Shown here: piece by piece, positions 1 through 11,571 of the stretch
Layout: each line of letters begins with the position of its first letter
Position numbering within the stretch: position 1 is the first letter of the stretch
Assembly: GCF_964340395.1 (NCBI RefSeq)
Contig: NC_135555.1
Coordinates: forward strand, 27,988,725-28,052,724
DNA length: 64,000 nucleotides
Direction: 5' to 3'
DNA from: Glandiceps talaboti
Taxonomy: Eukaryota; Hemichordata; Enteropneusta; Spengelidae
Translations under genes and position numbers: made by a program
Notes under the pieces: model-generated
Database searches by the model: none
Seen by the model: the letters and a program-made list of their open reading frames with translations, nothing else
What the model was told of the DNA's origin: nothing

Positions 1-1145
1 GATTTACCCTATATATAGGATTTACCCTACATATCTGATTTACCCTACATATAGGATTTACCCTACATATGTGATTTACCCTATATATAGGATTTACCCT
101 ACATATCTGATTTACCCTACATATCTGATTTACTCTACATTTGGGATTTACCCTACATATCTGATTTACCCTACATATCTGATTTACCCTACATATAGGA
201 TTTACCCTACATATCTGATTTACCCTAAATATAGGATTTACCCTACATATCTGATTTACCCTACATATCTGATTTACCCTACCAGTACATATCTGATTTA
301 CCCTACATATCTGATTTACCCTACATATCTGATTTACTCTACGTATATGATTTACTCCACATTTCTGATTCATCCAACATATAGAATATTACTGTATTTA
401 TCTGAATTACCCTACATATCTGATTTACTCTACACATCCGATTTGCTCTACATATATACTCTTACCCTATATATATGATTTACTCTACCTATCTGATTCA
501 TCCAACATATAGAATATTACTCTATTTATCTGAATTACCCTACTTATCTGATTTACACTACATATCTTATTACATATATGATTTACCCTATATATAGGTT
601 TTACCGTACATATCTCATTTACCCTACATATTGGATTTACTCTACAGATTGGATTCATCCAACATATAGAATATTACTCTATATATCTGAATTACCCTAC
701 TTATCTGATTTACACTACATATCTTATTACATATATGATTTACCCTATATATAGGTTTTACCGTACATATCTCATTTACCCTACATATTGGATTTACTCT
801 ACAGATTGGATTCATCCAACATATAGAATATTACTCTATATATCTGATTTACCCTATATATAGTATTTACCGTACATATTTGATTTACTCTACATATAGG
901 ATTTACTCTACATATCTGATTTACCTGGTATATCTGATTTACCCTATATATAGTATTTACCGTACATATTTGATTTACTCTACATATAGGATTTACTCTA
1001 CATATCTGATTTACCCTGTATATCTGATTTACCCTATATATAGTATTTACCATACATATCTGATTTACTCTACATATAGGATTTACCCTACATATCTGAT
1101 TTACCCTGTATATCTAATATACTCTACATATCAGATTTACCCTAA
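1..1145. repeat. 18-bp minisatellite, left block
   Basis: The block is a tandem repeat of an 18-bp unit close to GATTTACCCTACATATCT, with variants at the last few bases (CATATAGG, TATATAGG, CAGATTGG). It runs from the window edge to the insertion at 1146. A longer period is also visible: about 150 bp containing a CATCCAACATATAGAATATTACTC segment-type variant recurs near 380, 505, 655 and 810. The unit length is a multiple of 3, so it yields long open frames of repeated Ile-Tyr-Pro-Thr-Tyr-Leu (plus) or Val-Asn-Gln-Ile (minus). These are by-products of the repeat and not genes. Confidence 0.97.
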
Positions 1146-2099
1146 GGCTGCTTTCACAAAAACTTGTTGGGGGGGGGGGTCGGGAGATTTTTTTGTAAAA
1201 CCCTAATTTTTTTCAAGTACCCCTGCCATATTCCAAACATTTTCAAGTACCCCCCTGCCAAAGCCCCAAATATTTTAAGTACCCCCCCCCCCCCTGAATA
1301 AATTTTCAAGTACCCCTCACCCGAATAAATTTTTGGGGGAATACTCTTCCTGTGCATTATCATTCCATACCAAGTACAAAACTGTACATAATACACTTAA
1401 TACCACCTTTGTCCATTACATATATAATCAATTTGTATATTGTGTGTATATATATACACAAACACCAGTTAAAACAAAATGTTATATTAACCAGTGCATT
1501 GCCTTTCCAAAAAACAGCATATACTTGTAAATGAATTACACTTTGAATAACTCTTGTAAAATGATCAGCAGACCAACTGAGTCTTTGTTTTCTGTTCAAT
1601 ATTGTATTAGTACATTATACTAGTAGTGTTACAGTTGAATGTCATTTTAGTTGTATTTGCAAATATTGTGATACACATGTTATCTAAAGAGAGTTTTATA
1701 TACTGTATTGTTCCAGTTCAGTTTCCTAAATGTGTGCTAAAAGAAATCAAATTGGTCTAAATAACACAGAAAAAACTCTTAATAAAATGCATTAATTGCC
1801 ATGTATCCCATTCTTGTTTGATGTAAATTAGTTCAATATAATGTCAAAAGAAAATAAATGTATGACTCAAAAATGCCAGCCACATTTCATCTAACAGAAT
1901 AGGAATCAAGTGATATATATTAGTGGTAATGATAATTAAGATGGCCCTATTATCATAGTAATTGTATATCTTAATGAACCTGGTAATACATTTACCTTGT
2001 AAGAGCCTGATTATTGGACTGGTTTTGATGTTAGATTACAAAGGTGAATGCAGGATTTTAAACAAAGTCTCAGAATGTGTTTATTTAAATTGTTGATTT

Positions 2100-2425
2100 C
2101 CAAGTGGTAGCTCTCCTTCCAGATCTTGTGTATATAAACATGGCATTGTCATCATCATCACCATCATCAGACCCAATTTCTCCTTCAACTTCATCAGAGT
2201 TGGAACTAGCTGTATCATCATTCTCACTGTCACTGTCATCAGATGACAAATCACTCTCACTTTCTTTCTTTAGATTAATACAGCCTCAACTTTGTCTATT
2301 TTGTGCATTCCTGCCACAGCTGGAATTTCATAGTTGGAAAGGTACTTATCAAGTTCTTTCACTTTCAATTTGGAAATGTCACCGTTTCTGACAAGCGCAT
2401 CTCAGTCATATTCATCAAATTCAGA
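2100..2425 (-). pseudogene. Decayed SAP-like / acidic protein remnant inside the TIR element
   Basis: Read on the minus strand, about 16 codons lie between an in-frame TGA (2402-2404) and a segment containing KLKVKELDKYL. This resembles the helix-extension-helix start of a SAP (DNA-binding) motif. The frame ends at a TAA (2270-2272). In a shifted frame there follows a Ser/Asp/Glu-rich stretch of about 40 residues, then a basic segment ending TRSGRRATTW at 2100. The order (a small SAP-like motif, an acidic linker, a basic tail) looks like one protein broken by a stop and a frameshift. The plus-strand open frame over the same bases is its antisense shadow. The SAP assignment rests on eye-matching of hydrophobic spacing only. 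The fragment is probably a passenger of the transposon. Confidence 0.45.
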
Positions 2426-3290
2426 TATGTTTTACAGAGATATGTTTTAAGCATTCCAAAAATATTCCACAGTTTGTGCAAACACTACTTTATGAAAATG
2501 TTTATTAAGACTATATTGGAGTATTTGCTCATATTGTTTCAGTTCACTACCTCATTCCTGCCATATATCTTTAGGGTAACTTTATATTGAGAGTTATGTC
2601 AAAGTTTATTTATTTATCTTTATATTTACAAGTAATAGTATATTCATGCAAAGTTGAAAAGTATGTGCAAAAAACTTGTTTTACTTTTTCTCTGTTAACT
2701 CAGCTTGTGAGATATTGTCTTCTGTTTCACATGTAATAGACATTGTCAATATGCTAATTTTAGTTTAGAGTGTGTTATTAAAAGTTTATGTTGAAAATTA
2801 TAGTCATATCTATAGGAATAAAAAATACCTTGCACAGAAGTTTTTGATACTTGTCAAGTATGTTTTAGTGCAGGTGCATCTTTTACATTTTGATGGCAGG
2901 CTGAGATGAACCTTTTCCAACTCTTTTTTTTTAACTTCCAAGAGCTGCAAATGTAAAATGTTGTCTGTCATATTTGTCTGTCATTTAATACTAGTAAGAA
3001 TTTACATGAAAAAGTTACATATCATTGTGATAACCACAAACCAAAACACAGTCATGTCATAAAGAATATTTTCAGTACAGTGTAAAGGTAATTTCACACA
3101 TTAAATGAACCAAATTTCAGTAGATAGTAGTGTACATGAAAGACACTGGTATTTTCAGACAAAAAACAATCTGTACCTCTCAATTCGCCCATTTCAATTT
3201 ATCATTACATTAACAGTTTATTAAAAGAAAATTAAAATTTGACTGTTTTTGTTTTTCATTTAACTAACTTGTGAGCAACTGTTGTTTGTA

Positions 3291-3320
3291 GCTGTTGTTG
3301 TTGTTGTTGTTGTTGTTGTT
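3291..3320. repeat. (TTG)n microsatellite
   Basis: About nine TTG triplets lie close to the right end of the TIR element. A (CAA)n run of similar length sits at about 5069-5096, outside the element. Confidence 0.95.
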
Positions 3321-3543
3321 AAAAAAGGAAGACCAACATTTTAAAAGCTTATTTTCCCATGTTTGAAAAGTCATGATGTCAATTTATTTTCAGGTACCCC
3401 CCCCCCCTACAACCCATAACATTTTCTCAGGTACCCCCCCCCCCACACACACACACACTATTCATATATTTTCAAGTCCCCCCCCTAAAATCTCCCGGAA
3501 CCCCCCCCCCTCCATCCCCCAACAAGTTTTTGTGAAAGCAGCC

Positions 3544-3986
3544 TAAATAGGGGATTTTCCCTACATCTACATATCTGATTTACTCTACATATATGAGTTA
3601 CTCTACATATCTGATTTATCCTACATATAGGATTTTCCCTACATATAGGATTGACCCAACATATCTGATTTACTCTACTATCTGATTTACCCTATATATA
3701 GGATTTACCCTATATGTCTAATTAACCTACATATATGATTTACCCTACATAACTGAATCCTACATATAGGATTTACTCTACATATCTCATTTACCCTACA
3801 TATTGGATTTACTCAACATATTGGATTCATCCAACATATAGAATATAGTACTCTATTTATCTGATTTACCCTTTATAGTATTTACCCTACATATCTGATT
3901 TACCCTACACATCTAATTTACCCTATATATCTGATTTACCCTACACATCTGATTTACCCTACATATCTGATTTACCCTACATATAG
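3544..3986. repeat. 18-bp minisatellite, middle block
   Basis: This is the same GATTTACCCTACATATCT-type unit as at 1-1145. It resumes immediately after the TAA duplication of the TIR element and runs up to the SINE. Several units are length variants. Confidence 0.95.
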
Positions 3987-4353
3987 TGGAGTCATGATGG
4001 GTGAATGGTTAGCGTGACCGGCTTGGAATCTACAGGTTGTAGGTTCGAGCCCTGTTGCTGCCTGCTGTTTGTTTCTGAGTGGCTAAAGTCCTTGGGCAAG
4101 ATTTGAACCACGACTGTGCCTTAGTCAACCCAGCTGTATAATTGGGGACCTGGTAGGATGTAGGTTGCAATGTGAAGGCTTTAATCCTATGCGCTGAAAT
4201 GGCTGCAATGGATTGTATGCTCCCCGGGGAGTTGAGGAAGACTAAAGGGCTGTTGTGCCGTTCTGATCCGAGCCAGGGGTAATAATTGTAAAGCGCTTTG
4301 AGCACGGTGTGGGAAAGCGCTATATAAGAACCCAACATTAAGAACCCAACATT
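3987..4353 (+). mobile_element. tRNA-headed SINE inserted in the minisatellite
   Basis: The head carries a Pol III promoter: an A-box-like TGGTTAGCGTGAC at 4006-4018 and a B box GGTTCGAGCCC at 4042-4052. The body is about 220 bp. The tail has AAAGCGCTTTGAGCACGG followed by AAAGCGCTATATAAGAAC, a tail style shared by many metazoan SINEs and their partner LINEs. The last 14 bp (AGAACCCAACATTA) occur twice in tandem, as is common for LINE-mobilised tails. ATATAG flanks both sides (3981-3986 and 4354-4359) and could be the target duplication, but that word also belongs to the surrounding minisatellite. The minus-strand open frame in this region is not a gene. Confidence 0.85.
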
Positions 4354-4870
4354 ATATAGGATTTACTCTACATATCTAATTTACTCTACATATTTGATTT
4401 ACTCTATATATCGGATTTACCCTACACATCTGATTTACCCTATATATCTGATTTACCCTATATATAGGATTTACTCTACGTATAGGATTTACCCTACATA
4501 TCTGATTTTCCCCACATATAGTATTTATCTCACATATGTGATTTACTCTACATATCGGATTTAACATATATATAGGATTTTCATTTATATAGGATTTACC
4601 CTAAATACCTGATTTACTCTTCACATCTGATTTACCCTACATATCTCATTTACTCTACATATCTGTATACCCTACAGATCTGACTTACTCCACATATCTG
4701 ATTTACCATACATATAGAATTTCCCCTAATTTTATGATTTTCCCTACATATAGGATTTTCCCTACATATAGGATTTACTCTACACATTAGATTTATCCAA
4801 CATATAGAATATTACTCTTCATATATGATTTACACTACAAATAGGACTTAGCCTTCATACCTTATTTACT
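4354..4870. repeat. 18-bp minisatellite, right block
   Basis: This is a continuation of the 18-bp unit array after the SINE. Copies become more diverged towards 4870, where the array fades into unique AT-rich sequence. Confidence 0.95.
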
Positions 4871-6607
4871 CTACATGTATTTTGCTGGTAACATCAACAT
4901 CTTTTCATCGTATTCACTTCTAATCTTCAAATTAACTGTAATTATGATTCTTTCAGTTCTCCATTACTTTATGATGGTGGATACTGGCAAATGCACATAT
5001 ACATGTATTTTGTATTCTAATACTTTGACAAAACAGATAAACCTTTGCTAGCAAGAAGGAAAAGCTAACAACAACAACAACAACAACAACAAACAAATAA
5101 ATAAACAACATTTAATTTTTACAAATATGGGAAGAGGAAATTTAATTAACACTGCAATCACTTCTGAAATAACAAACAGGAAACTTTATTCATAAAAGAA
5201 AGTTGAACAGTAAATTTGACATTTCTTTTACAGGAGTAACATCATATTCCATATATTACGTACTGGTACTATGTTTTTACACTTTTTATGTTCTTTAAAT
5301 GAACCAAGATGGATTCAATGTGTCTTTGACCCACTAAATTCCATAGAAGAATAACCCAAACTGTACAAGTAATGTCAGTAGATAGAAATTGTTCTTTCCA
5401 ACATATAGGTGGTACAGTGTGTAGCTAGCTGAGGACACATTGTTGACAAATATCACTGTACAAAATACAATTACATTTTACATGTAAACACTCCAGACTA
5501 TAATTATGTAGATAAAAATGGGAATCTACACAACTGGTATAATGGGGCAACATGCACACAAAAGCCAAATTGTTTACAATAACTAATATTTCACAAATGT
5601 TTTAGGAAAGTAAAAAAATCATGTAAAATATCATTTTTGTATCGATTTGATATTGTTATGTGTATGTAAATGTACACCAGATCTACTTTGTTAGCAGTAT
5701 GTACATTGTAACTGAGGACCTGTTTTTGACAAAACATAGTACCGGTACTCACTAAAAACTGATCAGGCTGCAGTGCAGAGATGATTTAGCTAGTTAACTA
5801 TGCATACAGACTTGATAACAGAGATTCCCTCTTTACTTACATTTCTTAGTAATCAAATAAATATACCATGCTATTTTGTATCAACTAAGCTATTTCATGA
5901 TTCTCTCCAACATTAAATTGGTATATTCTGTTGTTGACAAAAAATATACAACTATATACTACCATGACAGCATCCTAGACAAAGCAACATTGACAGAACT
6001 AAGTACATTTTCTATAGCATATGGTAAAGTAAAGATACCACAAACCTGCAATCATGATAGTCCCTAGAATGTACACCTGAAGATCATAAAAGTCTGCAAA
6101 AATAATACTGGACAGTCAGATATACATTTCTATTATGTAATAATAATGTCAAATGATAAATTATGTCCAGGTATCAAAATAATCTCTATGTATTACATGT
6201 ATATATAAAATATTCAAACCAAATCTGTGTACACAAGCAAATACAGTTGGTGAAATATGCAGAATGAGGGTTGGCAACAGACTATTGGTTGTCAAATTGA
6301 TAGCAACCAAACATTCATGTCATATACTTCTTTCCAATGTAATGTTGCATTAGTAAGAGTCTGTAACTGTAAAATCCATTGTTGACTTACAGTAAAAGAT
6401 ACTTTACAATTACAACATTGACAGAGTTGGTTACATGTGCACAAAGAGACATGGTAACACACAGTATTCTGAATAGCCGACAACTCTCTCTGATTTGTAT
6501 GCTCAGACATTATCTTTACATTTCAGGATAAACTCACACATGTACAGAGTTTGTAAAAACATCAAACTAGAACTATTAGAGATGTTTTAATGTATGTCTG
6601 TTTTCAG

Positions 6608-6705
6608 TGGTACAGAAATCAGTGATGTTAGGTGGAAGAAGAAAGCACTTTCGTGAATTGAATGCCCTTCAGAATATTTACAAAGAAAATATGGGGAAAA
6701 GTTAA
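6608..6705 (+). other. Candidate terminal coding exon (weak)
   Basis: A TCTGTTTTCAG acceptor-like site ends at 6607. After two bases, an open frame of 31 codons rich in Lys, Arg, Asn and Glu (it includes RRKHFRELNALQ) runs to TAA at 6703-6705. The downstream sequence is T-rich and could be a 3' UTR, but I saw no clear polyadenylation signal. No family is recognised. A false acceptor in AT-rich DNA is an equally good explanation. Confidence 0.18.
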
Positions 6706-7114
6706 GGATATTGATATTTCTGAATGGGTAGAAAGAAACTTGCATGTTAAATCTCTTTACACAGTTCGACTACCCATGTTGGTGATTTATTGACATTGAA
6801 AAGTATGTTATTTACGGCACATGTAAAATTTAGCTGTTAGACCTTTTTTCTGTAATGTTTCTTTTCATTTGTAAACACCCTTGTGCTATAAATTGTGCAA
6901 TTACTATTGTAATGCTGTGTAACAGAGACTGGCATTTCCAGGGTTAGGTAGATTTGTACCAAATATTAGTTAAGAGCCTGATTGATATAGTAATGGGTAC
7001 AAAATACAAATTGCGAGGAAATTCTACATAGTACCACATGCATAGTTGCAGATAAAATCTACATAACTACAAACACGGAAGTCTTGTGTGCCAAGTGTCC
7101 ATTGTGTATTCAAT

Positions 7115-7145
7115 ATGGCAACAAGTTTGAGTCATACTCGCCAAG
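7115..7145 (+). other. Candidate first coding exon (weak)
   Basis: An ATG with a favourable context (A at -3, G at +4) starts MATSLSHTRQ and runs into a strong donor, AAG followed by GTAAGA, at 7146. There is no recognised partner exon. The call rests only on the start context and donor. Confidence 0.15.
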
Positions 7146-9201
7146 GTAAGAATGTTGATTTTTGAATCCCAAATCAAAAATACATATTCATGTAGTGAGG
7201 GTTCTGGGAAGAATGAGTTAACAGACGAACATGGACAATTGACAATTTCATTGATCAATTCCACAACATCCTTGTACATGGTACTCTCTAGAATTTCTTC
7301 GCAACTTGTATTTTAGTACCCATTACATCTTAATGTCTTTCACATCATATCTTATCTGTGTACCAATACTAATAGTTGCTACATACACACTCTACTTCAG
7401 TAGAGTTTAGTAGAGTTCTTTGAGAAGGTAGATGTGGCAATTTCTTGTTGGTTCATATCATTTGGTTATACTGATGAGAGCAACCAACTCTTTCTCATTT
7501 TCTGGTGTTCAGTGCTATTTGCCATCAGTAATCCTCAACATGCTGTTCTCTAAACCTTGGTGCTCATTTAAAACAAGCCCTGTTATTCATTGCTCCTGTC
7601 CTTGTCACAAATCTGGTCATCTACAAATACCATTTCCAGTCAAAAACCTCATTCTTCTTCCCAGACTTCTCATCCCAGATGCTTGCTCAGCACTGACTGA
7701 AAAATAAAAAAGAATAACATTGTCAGTAATAATCAAAGTACACATTTGTTAGTGTATACTATAGTAACTTTGCTTAGTAACATTTATAAAGTTCTGCAAA
7801 GTATCCATTGTAGAATACTTTAAGTTTATCAACCTGGCTCTTTACTTTTAGATTCTTTAAATTACCTAATGCAATCTGAGCTTACAATGTTCTTTATTTA
7901 GCACTGTAACTCACTTGTCAAACACTGAATGGTAAGGCACATTGTATATCATATGATATGTTAGGTTTTTCACAATAACGTGATCCTGAATCGGAGTGGA
8001 GATCTCTTGATTAGTTGCATCAAGACAATTTTATCATCAAATGTAAACATCAATATTGAGTCAGATGATTACAACGTATGTCTCCGTGACTGGTTCTGCA
8101 GTGTTCAAAATATTAGCTAAAACTTTCAAAATTGCCATTACTGTCCGCAATGTTTCTTTGATATTACTGGCAGTGGTAAATAATGTTATTTTTCAATATT
8201 TTTCTTCATTCAGTTGGAAAGTACTTGTAAACTCTGGGTTGTCACTACCTGTCACTCAGCTGAAAAATACTCGGCTAGTAACTCATAGTGACAATGACAC
8301 CTTTGGTTACTCCTATTTTCCTTGGATGAATGAAGAATAATGTAGGTGTAACATCTAATTGTACATGTTACGTATCCCCAAAACAGTAAAAATCTATTTA
8401 CACCAAGTCTTCATAGCACACACAGTCCCCACCCCCTTGTGAAATGACTTTGGATGGAGAGATGGTTTAACCCTCTTCCTGCCAAGCCTCTCCATCCGTT
8501 AAGTGGTTACAAATGTAAGTCAAGGAAATAGTTGATTGGGAAACTGCCAGCGTTAGGCTTTTTCCCCCACGTTAATGTCACTCTGGCAGGGTCACCCACT
8601 CAACACGAGAAAAAGTCACTTGTGGGAGGGAAAATCCTCTGGGGAAGGGGGAATATTTTCATATATCAAAGATATTCCTCGACTTGACTGTTTATTGCTG
8701 CCAGTAGTTTTGACTAACTTGTCCCCTCCATATCTTTGTCAGTCAGGGTTCAACTCACGGCGGTCAGTGGCTGTCGGGCCTGACCGCCACCAACAATTGC
8801 CGACCTTGATTCGGAGGTTGTCGACTGTACAGTAACTACTTGACATGCATTTTTCTCTCTCCCCTTGTGTTGATGCATCATTGTCACCTAAGTTTTCTGC
8901 CCACATGAGCCTACTGACTTAAAAGACAATGAAGTATAAAAATGTTTTTGAGAAAAGAACAATGTATACCACAATTCATTACAATAATAACAAATACTTG
9001 ACTATTTACAAAGACGAAGTGTGAACTGACCACAGCTGACACTATACATTGCATATCTGCATTAGTGTTCTCCCCAGAGGGTTTTCACGTATCGGCCCAA
9101 TATCCTTTAATTTACGCCGATACATGATCAGTTGTCCCGATACGCTATCGGATTGCTTAGGGTACAGTAAATTGCACGTTGACACTGCACTGTTCATCTG
9201 T

Positions 9202-10240
9202 CACTCTGTCAGCTGATGCCTTTGTTGTTTTCAATGTATACTCGCAACGTTTGTATTGATCCTTCACACATAAGCGACAAGTAAAACTAAAGAGTTTCTA
9301 ATCTGATTATCAGTTCAAAGGACTATTCAACCCTCTACCACTACCAGACTGATTTCATTGCAGTTTGCCGTCAGTATTGTTTTCGATGGGAATAACCTGA
9401 GTAAACCCGCTAATGGTAGTGTGATTCACACTGTGGTACAGGCTTTCGGTAAATCAAAGGCAAAACCAGCCTATTCATAACATCGGTTCGGCAGTAGAAA
9501 CATGTCGGAACTGACAGATTTTCTATAAAACTAAAAAATCAAACGATGTCATGCCATTTTGCTATGATTTTTATGTTATGGTATAAAACTTCGACAAACA
9601 CATGAAATCAGCATTCAGTGTGTCGTTCTATGACTAACACCAAGTATATCTCAACCCAAGAGCGATTTGCGAGGTATCTTTCGATAAAGTGGCGATGTTT
9701 TCTCCAATTATCAGTTTCATATAGTTCAGTTTTACTCTATAAACACTTTCAGTTTGTAGTTTGACATTGTAGACTGATACATCATATGACTACGATGAAA
9801 GTGTGGATTTTCCAATATGGTGGCCATGACGTTACAAACTATCGCGAGTTCTCAATAGGGAAGTATAGTAAATCTCGTGTATCACGAAATTTCGGACTAA
9901 CACGATGTCTGGTAGCTGAAAAATGATATAAAATAAGATCAGGCTGCTGATGTACAGGTTCGTTGGGGCCCACACGAGTGGAAAATCGCTCTCGTGGATT
10001 TTAATTTGCACGAGCGGTAGGCATGCCCTGCATATTGTATGCCTATTGAAAAGAATAGTGACGGCAAAATTCAATTAAATCAGTCTGGTAGTGGTAGAGG
10101 GTTGAATAGTCGTTTGAACAAATTAGAAACTCTTTAGTTTTACTTGCTGTTTATGTTTGAAGGATCAATACAAATGTTGCAAATATACATTGAAAACAAC
10201 AAAGGCGTCAGCTGACAGAGTGACAGATCGACGTCAACCA
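9202..10240. repeat. Internal inverted repeat pair b/b' of the fold-back element
   Basis: Sequence 9202-9400 (TCACTCTGTCAGCTGATGCC ... CTACCACTACCAGACTGATT) recurs inverted at about 10030-10240 with roughly 85-90% match by eye. The arms are separated by about 630 bp. The pair could form a long stem. Confidence 0.8.
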
Positions 10241-11455
10241 ATCTGATTAAAATCCGATGTAGATGTCAGCTAATCGTTCATTGTTATTTTACCTTCGTTA
10301 TTTTGCCTGGATTGACCTTCGCAGTACATGTTTACATTTTTATTCTGATGGCCTCCTCTACACCTGAACTGGCGCCCATACCCACGCCGTTCTGCTAAGT
10401 GAGCCACACAGCCAACCAGGTTGCATCTTACTGAAGTACTATGGACATTGTCAAGGGCACATGCATTGAATATCAAAAAACAACATGGCATTACTTGTGC
10501 ACATGGGCAACTGACAACGTACAAAGTATTTGAACTGTAAACAATTCAGTGACTGTATTATCGTATATGTACAGTAATTAAAGAATTCTTGTTTAGATGC
10601 ATTTCGTCTTATCTACATGTACATGTTAGTTACATTCGAACACGTTTCCCGGGTAGTGTTCATGTTCATCTCAGCGAACGTGTACGCGTTCTCTGTAGTA
10701 CTCTTCTCCTCGAACATAAAGTAGTCATGAATATTGTACGATTCATAGAAATATTTGCCACAGTTGTGCTATATGAACTCAGAAATGGGGAAATCTAAGA
10801 AATAATTTATAAAAAACGTCCTTATCGTGAAAATTTTGGTTGCTTTGTATGTGTACACTATAAACTGTCTGTGTGTCCCCAGACGTTCTGTCTCACAAGC
10901 TTCTATATCTACCACTCGCCTGGATGGTTTCAGGAGAGTGATTTTTAGCTCTCCTGCCATTTTCAAAAGACATGCCCTGGTGTTCATCCTAGTAACATCA
11001 TACATGTATGTACGCTTTTACATGATAAAGCTATGTTCGAATGTATTCAGACGATAAGTATAGAGATACATGTACCATCAAATTACATTTAAATATACTA
11101 ATACAATCACTGAATTTGTTTACAGTTGAAACATTTAGAACGTTGTCAGCTGCCTGTGCTTGTGCACACGGAGAAAGTCATTTTGTAGTGACCGTGTCCG
11201 TTTGTAGTTTTATTCGATCGGATCCTAATGTAAGGTCACTTTTGATTGGCTACCAGTATGGGCTAGCTAGAACGGTGTGGGCATGGGTGCCAGTTCAGAT
11301 GTATATGTACGTAGAGGAGGCGATCAGGATAAACACGTAAACATGTACCACGAAGGACAATCCAGGCAAAATAACGAAGAAATAGCAATGAATGATTAGC
11401 CAACATCTACATCGGATTTTAATCAGTTTGATTGTCAACATGCAATTTACCGAAC
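10225..11455. repeat. Internal inverted repeat pair c/c' of the fold-back element
   Basis: Sequence from about 10225 to 10410 (it includes ATTAAAATCCGATGTAGATG and TATTTTGCCTGGATTG) recurs inverted at about 11240-11455. It abuts arm b' on the left and the right terminal repeat on the right. The whole element therefore has the order a-b-b'-c-c'-a', where a prime marks the inverted partner. Confidence 0.75.
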
Positions 11456-11571
11456 TCTAAACAATTGAATCTGATTGCGTATTGGGACAACTGATCATGT
11501 ATTAATTAAGGTAAAATTAAAGGATATCGGGCCCAATACATGTACACGAAAACCCTCTGGGGAGAACACTG

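Larger units (their letters stand above)
1146..3543. mobile_element. Non-autonomous TIR DNA transposon, PIF/Harbinger-like (TAA target duplication)
   Basis: The two ends are inverted copies beginning GGCTGCTTTCACAAAAAC, followed by a G-rich run and a CGGGAGATTTT motif (left end 1146 to about 1195, right end about 3490 to 3543). The element is flanked by TAA at 1143-1145 and 3544-3546 and splits the 18-bp minisatellite cleanly, which marks it as an insertion. Three-base TWA duplications are characteristic of the PIF/Harbinger superfamily; that assignment is an inference from the duplication and TIR only. Inside the ends are several copies of a TTTTCAAGTACCCC motif (about 1207-1330 and 3390-3480). 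No transposase was recognised. The interior carries a decayed coding remnant on the minus strand (2100-2425) and a (TTG)n run at about 3293-3320. Confidence 0.85.
4871..9062. other. AT-rich unique sequence, no confident gene
   Basis: Several short open frames occur on both strands, but none shows a recognisable domain or convincing codon use. The stretch contains (AAC)n at about 5069-5096, scattered TACATGTA motifs, a 10-bp inverted pair (8452-8461 with 8488-8497) and a locally GC-rich patch at about 8560-8830. Two weak exon-like signals are listed separately (6608-6705, 7115-7145). Confidence 0.6.
9063..11571. mobile_element. Non-autonomous fold-back element with hAT-like termini
   Basis: The left end at 9064 reads AGTGTTCTCCCCAGAGGG and the right end at 11553-11570 is its inverted copy. 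Similarity continues inwards for roughly 120 bp on both sides (ATATCCTTTAAT and TACATGATCAGTTGTCCC recur in inverted order). Termini of the form CAGTGTTC are common in hAT transposons, so hAT is the best guess. No convincing 8-bp target duplication is visible and no transposase frame is present. The interior holds two further inverted-repeat pairs (listed separately), giving a compound palindrome. Confidence 0.7.

Noticed and set aside
71-1206. Open frames of repeated Ile-Tyr-Pro-Thr-Tyr and Val-Asn-Gln-Ile residues on both strands
   Set aside because: They follow directly from an 18-bp repeat unit lacking stops; there is no start context, domain or splice signal.
4006-4052. A functional tRNA gene at the SINE head
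   Set aside because: The A and B boxes are present, but the cloverleaf is not supported and the sequence continues into a SINE body and tail.
8056-8340. Plus-strand open frame of 94 codons, and the similar one at 7432-7707
   Set aside because: No domain or motif on either strand and no splice context; treated as chance frames.
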